From Tetracladium setigerum (Eukaryota; Ascomycota; Leotiomycetes; Helotiales): a DNA stretch of 64,000 bases. Within the stretch, counting starts at the first letter, position 1; each line of letters opens with the position of its first letter. The position numbers were made by a program, and so were the translations under genes. Of this stretch, positions 1 to 10,561 are shown in pieces. The DNA lies in contig PZJY01000009.1 in assembly GCA_031472005.1 (NCBI GenBank), positions 1,302,001 to 1,366,000 on the forward strand, given 5' to 3'. Below the pieces are notes generated by a model. That model saw only the letters and a list, made by a program, of their open reading frames with translations, searched no databases and was not told where the DNA came from.

Positions 1-501
1 AGCTCAAGTTAACAGGAATGAAGACCCAGTTACTGAGCAGGACCTAGCAGGCAATGTTACCCCTCTCCAATACCACCCAGGCGTCGTCTACACTGGTCAT
101 CCCGAGGAGATCGGCCAGAAAACTCAGCACAGCAACGCAACGTCTTCCACAACAATGTCTCTATGATTCCGGGTCACCATAGACAAGCTCTAGGGTAACA
201 AAGCAACTTTTTTTACCCAAATCACGCAATGGCCTCCCTCTATTCAACAAGGCTCAGTCCAATACAGCAACGCTTTCTACGCAAATCACGCCGTTGCTTC
301 CTTTCACACCTTCACTTTACTTTCTCACTTTACTCAAACTTAAATCAGTTTGAAGCCTACAATTGTATACAAAAATTGAAGGAATTGAGTGAAGTTGAGC
401 AGTCTATATTACATTGATTAATGGGTACCTAACTATCGATTCCCAGATTCCAAAAATCTATCCCGCCGGCCTTCTCAACATCGAACCACCGAGAAGGCCT
501 C
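1..501. other. Left-edge non-coding stretch
   Basis: No supported gene. A 62-codon open frame on the + strand (229-417) has no recognisable domain and sits in a stretch with small internal repeats, so I do not call it. The region probably carries the 3' flank of the minus-strand gene that ends at 502. Confidence 0.5.
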
Positions 502-1917
502 CTAACATAAAAAACTAAGCGTCATTGCGATGCAGTAACTGATCCACACAATTTCCCATATCTTCAATTCCCTCCTCCTACCTTCCTTTCTCGCGCCTGA
601 GGTTGGAGGATTGGCACTTGTTGTAGTTGATGATGGAATTATGGTCAAGGTATGTATTATTTGAGATGAAGTGGTGGATAATGAGAATGTGGGCTTGCTT
701 GATGTAGCTGCAAAACTTGATAGTGGCTGTGTTGATGGGGTGGACGTTAAAATAGATGTGGCTGTTGATTTTGAGAACAACACCCAGGAATATGGATATG
801 TTGAGGCCGATACTACTGAGCTTCGTAATGTAGAATTAGATGCTGTCGAGGACGGAAATTGTGATGGCAAGGTGGTTGAGATTGGAACAGCTGTGGTCGA
901 TGGAAGAATAAGACTGAGGGAGGTTGGCGTTGCGGACATTGAAGTTGTGTAGGTGATGAATGAGCCGTTTCTAAGAACATCCCCCATAGCAGCGCACAAG
1001 TTGACCAACGGGGCCACGGAAGGAAATAAGCTTGAATGAGCTGTTTTGCCAGCACACGCCTTGACAGCATTGTCGAATATAGTTGGCCTCCAAGAAGTAT
1101 TACTATCATAACACAAACATTTCGCCTTCCCAGTGACATCCAGATCATTAAAATCGGTGTGCTTCTGCATACATGATACGCTGGCGTCCGAAACAAGATC
1201 GCAATCCAGATTCCCCGTTGTGGATTCTCCTAGGGCAGATGTAGTACTCGTCACAACCACAAGCGTGCTTTTTGGACCCTTGACATTTCCCATACCTGCG
1301 CAAAATCCTTCCAAGTTTGCTAGTGGATTGTATGCTGCCGGAACGGCCGTGCTAGCGAACGCAGCACATTTGTTAACTGCGTTATCGAAAACATTTGGGG
1401 ACCAGATTGCAGACGAGTAGCAAAGACATTGTGCCTGCATCGATGGACCCATGGCCGTAAATCCTGGGGTGAGAGAGTTGCATATTCCGAGGGCTGCCCC
1501 GAGGAAGACACACATAGAGTTGTCTCTGAGAGCTGGAGAGGGAGCTGCTGTTGGTGTAGGGATGTTCGAGTTCCTCCGATCGTGTTGCCATTCTTGAAAT
1601 TCCGTCCGCGGTGGAGACATATGCAGAAGGTGGACAAATCCACGACTCGGTTCTCTCGGATGAAGTAAAGTCGGATGTCGAGAATGCATTTTAGGAGAGT
1701 TTTCGACATGTGTCGGCCCTTTGAAGTCCGCTACTTCTGGGTTGCTGTAGTGGGTTTTTGGAACCAACTCTGAGAGCTCGATGTCAGTTGTGGAGGATTC
1801 ATCCCTGGAGCTACAGGAAATGTTGCTTGGGATGGCGTTGGCAGCTGCTCTGATGATGTAGAGAGGAATATAGGCGAATGCCTTGCGAATGAGTTGCTTC
1901 TTGTGACCTTGGACCAT
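502..1917 (-). CDS. Cell-surface protein with two tandem six-cysteine modules
   Basis: A 471-residue protein of unknown function. Residues about 136-206 and 239-308 are two copies of the same module. Cysteines lie at 136, 146, 164, 166, 184, 206 and at 239, 249, 267, 269, 288, 308, with almost identical spacing. Both copies share a CLCY motif, a W-x-P-x-x-FDNAV stretch and a C-A-x-MG end. After the modules comes about 120 residues of Ser/Thr-rich sequence. A hydrophobic C-terminal tail follows a basic GARKEGRRRE stretch and suggests a GPI signal or membrane anchor. The N-terminus (KKQ then a moderately hydrophobic run ending AANA) could be a signal peptide, but it is weak and the true start may involve an unseen upstream exon. 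I infer a wall- or membrane-attached surface protein. The cysteine pattern is not the classical eight-cysteine CFEM. Confidence 0.6.
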   Translation of the reverse strand: MVQGHKKQLIRKAFAYIPLYIIRAAANAIPSNISCSSRDESSTTDIELSELVPKTHYSNPEVADFKGPTHVENSPKMHSRHPTLLHPREPSRGFVHLLHMSPPRTEFQEWQHDRRNSNIPTPTAAPSPALRDNSMCVFLGAALGICNSLTPGFTAMGPSMQAQCLCYSSAIWSPNVFDNAVNKCAAFASTAVPAAYNPLANLEGFCAGMGNVKGPKSTLVVVTSTTSALGESTTGNLDCDLVSDASVSCMQKHTDFNDLDVTGKAKCLCYDSNTSWRPTIFDNAVKACAGKTAHSSLFPSVAPLVNLCAAMGDVLRNGSFITYTTSMSATPTSLSLILPSTTAVPISTTLPSQFPSSTASNSTLRSSVVSASTYPYSWVLFSKSTATSILTSTPSTQPLSSFAATSSKPTFSLSTTSSQIIHTLTIIPSSTTTSANPPTSGARKEGRRRELKIWEIVWISYCIAMTLSFLC

Positions 1918-2370
1918 TTCGTGTACATTGGGTTCGATAGGACTGGTGAAGATTCCCCATTGATGGAAGACGAGGCGTTAAATTCCGGCTCGACTTCGCA
2001 AGTTGGAGAGAAGGGGCAACTTCAACGCGCGCAAGCTGTTCCTACCTAAATAGCAGACTACGTTGATGGTTATCAACAATAATCACGCAGACTCCGAACT
2101 AGATCATTATGTTTTCAATTTGTTTACAGAAATTTAAGTATACCTGCGCTTGGAATCACGAATGCTAACCGATAGCTAAAGAGTTGACTCGTTGGATTCA
2201 TAATATCTACCCATATCCCCATACACTCCACCCCAATGAATCGAATGTATATACACAGCAATACTATCCTTCCGGCAAAACGACGCCATAAAAATGCCAT
2301 GCCACGTAAACACCATTGATCCATCCTGCCCCATTCCAAGACAAAAGAACGCCACCGCTTCTACCCCTTC
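1918..2370. other. Intergenic, 5' flank of the six-Cys gene and 3' flank of IQGAP
   Basis: About 450 bp with no supported gene. It must hold the promoter of the minus-strand surface-protein gene and the 3' end of the IQGAP transcript. A 71-codon minus frame (2124-2339) has no recognisable features. Confidence 0.5.
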
Positions 2371-5300
2371 CTACTCAGTACGATAGAACTTCTTGTAAAG
2401 CAGATGAAGGAAAAGATTAACGTTAAGACGCATGCAACCTTCGAAAAGGTCCATGTACTGGTGGTTTGCAAATTGCGCAGCAAGAAGCGAATCCATCGGC
2501 ACTTGTGCGCTCGCTCCCGAAATCATGATGCTCCCGCGACTGCCCTCAATAAAAAACACTCCAACTTCATCACAAGAAATCGTAAGATTGATCTTTTCCC
2601 ATTCACGGTCAGTGTAGCCTTTCCATGAAACGAGAACACCCTTGTCGCCAAGTGTACGAGCTGAGTATTTGAACGACCCGAACTTGGGCTTGCGTCCAGA
2701 GCGTTCCAGTTCGCGCTCATGGTTGTATTGCTTGGAAAAAGGCATGAGGAACCTCTTCTTTCTGTGAGTGTGTTAGTGTGGTTAGAAAAGAAAGCTCCTC
2801 TGATACGTACCCTTTTTTCTGGAGAGTCATCATAGCCTGCTCAATATAGTTGTCATAGCTCTTTCGTTGACTCTCTAGCCACTCTGCCTTCTCGTTCAAA
2901 TTAAGCATGGTAAGTCTCACACCTTCCAGTTCTCGCTGTCTCTGCACTCGTCTCCTGCTCTTCGTTCGGATATCCAATGCAATGGCGTTGAGAATATCTT
3001 GGTAATTGTTGTGTTTTGATATTCGACCCAGCTGCTCAAGTCTCATGATGTTCTCCAGAGCTGTTCGCTTGAGCTCCATATACGACATGGACTTGATATC
3101 GACCATAGTATTCACATCCGAATATGCACCACGAGACTTGCTTCCTCCTGCAAACTCCTCACGAAGAAGGGAGTGCCATTTTTCATCGTCTTCTCGCGAG
3201 ATCCGGCGAACGAGAATTTCCATGAGATTGGGCCCTGACTGGACACGAATGATGTACAGTATGCACCGCTTGGTCTCCATGAAGAGTGCTTTGACCTCCG
3301 CTTCTGGATCTTCGACATCATGTAGCTTTGGAGTGAGATGCATTTGGATCTCGGTCGACGTCACTCCCATCATTTCCGTTTCGTTGTTCTTGGCGCTTCC
3401 AAGTTCCTGGACAATCTCTCGGAGCATGTCATCCCGGTGTGGGCAAATGAAGGGCATCTCTGCGGAAACGAGATTGTGGATCGCGAAGATATCCGCCATT
3501 TTAATGTAGAGAGTAGGCTTCATCCGGGAGTAGAGGTCATTGAATTCATCAATGTCGAAAGTGCTTTCTGCGTCTGGAACTGATATGATGTTGGAGAAAA
3601 TGATGGTAATCCGCTCTATGGCATCTCCCACGTAGGCGTTGAGCGGTTGGAGGTAAATATTCTCGCCACCAAAAAGTCGTCCAGAAGCGATTTGGCCGAG
3701 GACCTTGGCCACTTCGCCTAGGTTTCGCTTTTGCAAAGGTGTGAGTTGCTTCTCAACAACACCCATTGATTCTGGAGACGTTAGAGCTGGTTGAAGATAG
3801 AACTTCCAAATCCAGTTGCCAACTATTTGAAGGAGATGCTTCTGCGGCTCGCGGGGGAATTGTTGGATAAGAGCTTCGAACATTTGCTGACAAATAAATC
3901 GGATTCCGTATGGCATTTTGTGCAATAATGCCTCCATAGCCAACAAAAACTGATCCGATATTTCACGTAAATCCCGCAGGTGGTCAATGAACATGTCTCG
4001 GGTCTCAGGATCCTTGATGGCAATCTCCCTTGGTATATCCAGTGGTCGTTGACTTGGTCTTCCAGTTCGAAGTTCCTCGTTATTGATAGCAGATCGGTAT
4101 ATCTGCATGGGATCACTTTCCAGATCAAGTGCAGGATCTTCGATGATATTGGCTTGAATCAGCGGGCCTAAAACCTCACGAAGATACTTCCTGTCCCGTG
4201 GCGATCTTGTGTAATTTGCAAGAAGCTTAGACCAGAAAAAGTTTCCTCGAAGATATTCCTGGATGGATGTGACAGCGTCTACCTCTTCCCGGACGGATCG
4301 AGCAATAAGCTTGAGAAGATAGTATTCCTCTCGTCGTTTTTGCGCATATCCGAACAGCCCCATCATAAGAATTTCGATGCGTCGACAATCCTTCTCAGCG
4401 GCTCCCTGCTCACGGATTCTCTTGAACAATCGAGCGAGGTATTGAGGCTGTGTTTGAAGAGTGAAAAAAAGTTGTTGATAAGACTCGAGCTTCTTTCTTG
4501 AGTTTTTGTTGAGTGCCTTCAGATCGAACTGGTTTCCAGATGCCATAGTGGTGTTAACAAGAAGATTTCCTGAATGTCCACCAAAATTCTTCTGGTGCTT
4601 CACGACTTCATCCAGTGTAATCTTATTTTTCACGAGCAGCGCAATCTTGATGTCGAGCTGATCAATAAACTGTTCTGCCATCTCATTTTGACGAACCTGC
4701 TGAACTACAGTCTTTCGCAATCTCTCGAACTCAATCTCTTCGTTAAAATCGAAATCGCTGTCGTTTAGAAGATGGACGAAATTTTTGACGGTGTTAACAG
4801 GCGGGTTTTTTCCGGTGGTCAGACTTTTGTAGGCCTCTCCTTGCAATCGTCCTCTGACAAAACTTTGGATCTTCACAACCTTCTCCATGTTCTCTTTGAA
4901 GAACTTCTGCTTTTCTGCAAACTTGGCCCTCACAATCATGGCCTTAGCGGCAGCTTGGAATTGTATCACAGATTCTTCTTCATCTTCCAGCTCGCTCAGC
5001 AACATTCCGATGTCGTTCCGGATCAGAACGGCACGAGACAGAGCCTGTAACTCAACAATTTCGGCAGTGTGTGAAGCAAGATCATCCAAGACCTTTCCGA
5101 TCTGTTGTCTCTGGAGATTTCCTCTGATATTTGCTTGGACTTGTGTAATCTGTTGGGTTTGTGCATAAAGCGCCTGATACTCATCAGCAACCTGCTGGCG
5201 GAGAAGCATGCCTCGGATCTGGCTTTGTAGATCAATGACAGAGGATGCTTGTGCTTCGAGCGCAGAAAGTGTTGAAGAAAATTCTTTCCGGCAGGCTGCA

Positions 5301-7378
5301 GCGCGAACAAGGGCTTGGATTTGCGCAAACTGTGGAGAGTATGAATGAAGTTCTTGCTTTGTAGACTTGAGCTGAGCCCGGAGAATTTTGCCTCTCCCAA
5401 CTGCTTGAAGTGCTCTCCATATCGGGGCAGATGCTTGTAACGCCTCTTTCTGTTTGGCAAGTTTGGATCTGGCTAACATGGCTCTTGAAAAGGCTTGAAT
5501 AGCACTGATCGAGCTCTCTTCTGCCCAAAGAACTTCGTGATCATCAGCAACCGCTTTGCGAAGCATCATGCCTCTGATGGCAGCTTGGAGGTCCTTGACT
5601 GGGCCAGCCACGGTTTTAGTTTCCTGTTTTTGTGCCGAAAGGCGTTTTCGAGAAAGAAAGCCTCGAATGTTGGCCTGGAATTCCTTCACTTCGTTGGTTG
5701 AGTGGTATAACTCCGATTTCGTCATTCTTACTTCGTCCCGAGCTTTCTTTGCCCGGATGAGGTTTTGTAGCTTCAAGATATCTCCTTCATGGGCCTTCCA
5801 GAAAGATTCCTTACTTAGTTGTCGCTGTCGGACCAGGAAACCTCGAGCACCACTCTGGAGATTAATTGCAAATTTCCTCATGTTAAGACGGTATTCGGCA
5901 ATTTGTCGTGAAAAGTCGCCCCGGATCAGCGACTGCAATTCGACCACCATTTCCTCTGCATCCCAAAGACGTTGCATCGTGTTGCCAAGTCGCATGCGAA
6001 CTGCTGCCCCCCGGATTTGTGCTTGAAGATCGAGTATGGTGGCCTCATTCTCGCCCAATTCCCTGTCTATTCGATCCTCCTCACTCTCCACTGGTTCTGG
6101 TTCCGGTTCCGGCTCAACCCCAAAATCTGCGCCCATGTTTCCAAAACTGGGCATCGAAATGCCAGCTTTATCCAACCCTTTCTGAGTTGCTTCCAATTCA
6201 TGATGCTCGAATTGAAGTTGTCCAACAAGATTGCCAATTCGAAAATCTACTATGCCTTGCCTAAATAGTAGCCAACTAAGCGCATGAATACAGTAAATAA
6301 CTTTTGGAATGTTCTTCTTCTCGTACAAATCGATGAGCTCGAATCGAAAGAGGTCTGGGAGCTGGACCTCAGCGAGAAAGCGAAAGAAGGTTGCAATGTT
6401 ATCGGAATGCCGGAATTGAAGCTTGGGATTTCGAAAAATACGCACTCTTCTTTCGGGATATAAGGAGTCGACAATCTCTGCCAAGGTAACCCCGTCTCTC
6501 AATGCCTCCTCCAATTGGATGATTGGTGGAATCTGCCTTTGCAGGACATCCTCAATCCATTCCTTTGCTTCTCCAATATGGCAGAGGTATTCGTAGGCTT
6601 GAAGAAATTGGCGCTGTTTGTCCATCCAGTTCCGGCCTTCCCAACCATATCCACTTCCTCCCCCGCCACGGTTCAGAGCCACCGCGTTTTTGTCCGCTCT
6701 GACAGTCCCACTTCGTTGTAATTTCATTCGTCCATGGAGTCCAGTAACTTCTTGGGTTGGAGATGTGATGCTAAAATCGCCGGGCGTACCAGTCTCGGCA
6801 AACTGCGATAATGTTCGAAGCTGGCTTGTGGATGAGCGCTGGAGACTCTGCAAATCCGGTGCAGCGAATGGATTATTTGTGTGTGAACCATTCTGGCTTC
6901 TCGACATCCCCTTCAGTCGGACGGAATCTGCACGGCTGAGTACCATAGAATTCGGACGGACAGCAGAGGCCATTCTTGAGCTCGGTACCGGCGAGTAGTC
7001 GGAGGGTGTGATCCTCCCAACATCTACACTATGGCCGCGCACATGCCTATCACCCAGCGGAGACGCGGGAGCTTGAGGAAGTGGTCGAAGACTCTGCCGC
7101 ATGTTCTTATATGCACTTTCAGGACTCGATTCATAGCTCCCAGTGTATCTGTTCTCGTTGGCCGAAGGAGCCATCCCAGTCGCTTCACTCTGTCCACGCT
7201 TATGACTGTACCCGCTGGATGCCACCGACGAGACCGTGCTAGTGCGACTGATGTCGAATACCGCAGAAGCGTTTGAGTAGGCCGAAGATGTTGCAGAGGC
7301 GTTCGAGGGATGGCGCTTTGTCGTTGCAGACGAATCGTACAATTGTGTTTGTCTCAAGGGCAGGTTGAAGTACGACAT
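2371..7378 (-). CDS. IQG1: IQGAP family cytokinesis scaffold (Iqg1/Rng2-like)
   Basis: A 1652-residue protein in two exons (7378-2811 and 2761-2371). The 49-nt intron has a GTACGT donor and a CACAG acceptor, and splicing restores the family C-terminus KKGKKRFLMPFSKQ. Domain order is a Ser-rich N-terminus (1-245), a calponin-homology domain (about 250-380), a long run of more than ten IQ-type helices (about 450-900) with repeated ...IRG/IRA...R.. units, a RasGAP-related domain (about 970-1320), and a RasGAP C-terminal domain (about 1440-1650). In fungi this protein builds the contractile actomyosin ring, binding actin through CH and myosin light chain/calmodulin through IQ motifs. The GRD of this family is normally catalytically dead. 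It is divergent to the IMPDH gene across about 890 bp. The length matches filamentous-fungus homologues, and no frame breaks are seen. Confidence 0.95.
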
Positions 7379-8269
7379 GATGTTTTGCTGCTGAATCTGA
7401 ACCTCTGGGGGGTTACTTCGTCTCTTGATAGCAGTTAAGTAGAATCATCTGTCGTGGCCATGCGAAGAGAGGTCGCCTTTCTGGCCGCCTTGGTTCGTCG
7501 GCGTAGTGACTTGATTAACTTGTTTTCTTGCTAGGTGAGGATGCGCGATGGTTGACCCTAGCGAAATGGCCGGCGCTCAGCGCAAAGAAGGAAAATGTCA
7601 ATAAGTGGTTTGAAGTATGACGATGCTGGTGATTGAGGAGGAATGTCGGATTTTTGAACTCGGGACCACGGAAATTATTATGTATTGATTATGTTGGGAG
7701 AATGAGAGGGTTGGGTTGGGGGTGGTTGGAGTAGTGAGGGATCACAGGGAAATCTCGATTGGGGGCTTTTGCCTTTGGGTTTGTTGACATGTAAACAAGA
7801 AAAACGCCAACGAGTGGAACCCCATCGCAACCGCATCGTCACCACAGGATTGTAATCCACAACGACGCAAAGCAGCGACTTAAAACTCCTTTTTGAATAG
7901 CAGGCCAATCCATTCTATTTAATTTGACGGGGTTTATTTAGTCCCATTATTATTATTCTCCTCTCCTGCTTGATGCTTTAATCTCGAATAATTTCCTTTT
8001 GGTGCCACGACGACACGTGACCATGCGTAGCGGACGCTAGGTACGTACCCTGGTACCTTGTTGACCTTGTCACCGGCTCGGCTGAACAATTCGCCTGGCG
8101 CCTTGGCACCATTCACCCTACAGGAAAAAAAATCGAAAACTTACGGGCTTTTCTTTCTTTTACTTGGGAAACCCCCCGTTGACGACGCAACTCATTATTC
8201 AACGTACGAACAAGGTCGACACCTCTCCCACTGCATTGTTCTCCTACTTCTCGACTCTACACCGTCATC
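7379..8269. promoter_or_regulatory. Divergent promoter region, IQGAP / IMPDH
   Basis: About 890 bp between two genes transcribed away from each other, so it must carry both promoters and 5' UTRs. A pyrimidine-rich stretch runs into the IMPDH start (8200-8269). No TATA box is convincing. Short open frames here have no domain content. Confidence 0.5.
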
Positions 8270-10108
8270 ATGCCTCACACAAACGGAGAATCGAAATCCG
8301 CAATGGCGTACTTCGCCTCTCCTTCCAACGAGCTTTTGGATAGCACCAAAGCTCTTGAAATTCTCAAGCAGTACGAAGAGCGCGATGGACTCGACGTCAA
8401 TTCTCTCCTCGACTCCAAGAAACACGGAGGCTTGACCTACAATGATTTCCTCATCCTTCCAGGTTACATTGGTTTCGCCGCATCTGAAGTTGTTCTCGAT
8501 TCCCCCGTCACCAAGAGAATCACTCTCAAGACTCCATTCGTTTCGTCCCCCATGGACACCGTTACTGAGCACGAGATGGCTATTCACATCGCCCTCCAAG
8601 GTGGACTTGGTGTCATTCATCACAATTGCTCTGCCGATGAACAAGCTGAGATGGTTCAGAAGGTCAAGAGATTCGAGAACGGCTTCATCTTGGATCCAGT
8701 CGTTCTTCACCGTGATACCACTGTCGGCGAGGTGAAAGCCCTCAAGGACAAGTGGGGTTTCGGTGGTTTCCCAGTAACTGGTATGTGCAACCCTCTACTA
8801 TCCACTCTTCCCACACTTTCATGATTATTCAACTATACATATAACTTTCGTTCATCCGTATTTGACCGTAAGGTCATGGGGAGACAAATATTCTTTTATG
8901 ACAAAGCTTTTACTCATCTCACCAATTTTACCGCCCTTGTCACTTCAATTGCTAATTACTGGCAACCAGAGAGCGGAAAGTTGGGCTCGAAGCTTGTCGG
9001 CATTGTCACCAACCGCGATATCCAATTCGAAGAGGACTTCTCGCAGCCAGTATCGACCGTCATGGTTACTGATCTCACCACCGCCGCCGCCGGTACCACA
9101 CTTGTCGAAGCCAATGCCATTCTCGCGAAATCGAAGAAAGGCAAGCTTCCTATCGTGGATGCTGCCGGTAACCTTGTGTCTATGATCTCCCGCTCTGATC
9201 TGACAAAGAACCTCCATTTCCCACTTGCTTCTAAGCTCGGAGATTCCAAGCAATTGATCTGTGCTGCTGCTATCGGTACCCGTCCTGCGGATAAGGAGCG
9301 TCTTCAGAAGTTGGTTGATGCTGGTCTTGATATCGTGATCTTGGATAGCAGCCAAGGAAACAGTATCTACCAAGTAGAGATGGTCAAATACATCAAGGAG
9401 AAGTACCCCGGTCTTGATGTTATTGGAGGAAATGTTGTTACTCGCGAGCAAGCTGCTACGTTGATTGCTGCTGGCGTTGATGGTCTCCGAATTGGTATGG
9501 GCAGTGGTTCTGCATGCATCACCCAGGAAGTTATGGCTGTTGGTCGTCCTCAAGCTGCGGCTGTCTACAATGTAGCATCCTTCGCTGCTAAGTTTGGTGT
9601 TCCCTGCATGGCCGATGGTGGTATTCAAAATGTCGGCCACATCGTAAAGGGTTTGGCCCTGGGTGCTACTACCATTATGATGGGTGGTCTTTTGGCTGGT
9701 ACTACTGAGTCTCCAGGAACTTCATTTGTTTCTCGAGAGGGTAAGCTTGTCAAGGCATATCGAGGAATGGGCTCCATCGATGCTATGCAAGATAAGAAGG
9801 CTGGCTCCGGTGCTTCAGACAGCCAGAAGCAGAATGCAGGTACAGCTAGATACTTTTCCGAAGGTGATAGCGTTTTGGTGGCTCAAGGTGTGTCTGGTGC
9901 TGTTGCCCACCGAGGCTCAGTTACCAAGTTTGTTCCATACCTTGCTGCTGGCCTCAAGCACTCTCTTCAGGACTGTGGACAGAAGAGCTTGTGGGAGTTG
10001 CATGCCTCCGTGGCTGCTGGCACTACCCGTTTTGAATTGAGAACTGCCAGTGCCCAATTGGAGGGTGGTGTCAACATGGAAAGTTATGAGAAGAAGCTTT
10101 ATGCATAA
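8270..10108 (+). CDS. IMD2: Inosine-5'-monophosphate dehydrogenase
   Basis: Converts IMP to XMP with NAD+, the rate-limiting step of guanine nucleotide synthesis, in the cytosol. Two exons (8270-8780 and 8970-10108) give 549 residues. The 189-nt intron (GTATGT ... CCAG) lies in the middle of the CBS pair, and splicing yields FPVTESGKLGSKLVG, as expected for the family. Visible features are the N-terminal barrel half (GLTYNDFLILPG), a CBS subdomain (about 120-240), the substrate loop VILDSSQGNS, the catalytic loop GSGSACITQ with nucleophile Cys353, ADGGIQNVGH, the MMGGLLAG phosphate site and the flap region YRGMGSIDAM. The residue before the catalytic Cys is Ala where animals have Ile. I recall this from filamentous fungi and do not regard it as unusual. 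The symbol is by yeast homology. Confidence 0.96.
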
Positions 10109-10561
10109 ATGAATTTGGGATGACGATACGTTTGGGGTACATAAAAAAAATTGGTGGGTGGGATATCTTATGGGTTTGGAGTTGATGGCGAGTTTGGGTG
10201 GGTTGAATGCTTTAGATTGCTAGCATCAAATGCAGTTGATAATTCAGCATCTTTGACTCGTGAACTTTACTTGACAACGTGAAACTCGGTCGAAATGAAG
10301 AACTGTCTTGTAGCCTATGCAATCCTCCTCCTTGGGGTGATTTCCATGCCCGACTGAAAAAAGGAGGAAAAGACCTCCAACCCGTTAATTCTGTCGCCCA
10401 CAACTTTCCGTATTACATGTTCACTTTCGACAGAAATCAATGCTAGGATGTCTCCCTTCGTCAAAAAAAAGAGACCGATAGTCATAGATTTCATTGCTTT
10501 TCAAGGAAAGCTGCTGTGCGTTTACAGGATCAACCGAATCCACCTCTAGATTGCATGTAGC
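10109..10561. other. Convergent 3' region, IMPDH / M28 peptidase
   Basis: About 450 bp between two converging genes. It holds 3' UTRs and no supported coding sequence. A-runs occur at 10142-10150 and 10464-10471. Confidence 0.5.

Noticed and set aside
229..417. Small plus-strand frame of 62 codons at the left edge
   Set aside because: No domain, signal peptide or splice partner, and it lies in locally repetitive sequence.
8195..9640. Minus-strand frames of 171 and 231 codons over IMPDH
   Set aside because: Shadows of a strongly conserved plus-strand gene with no features of their own.
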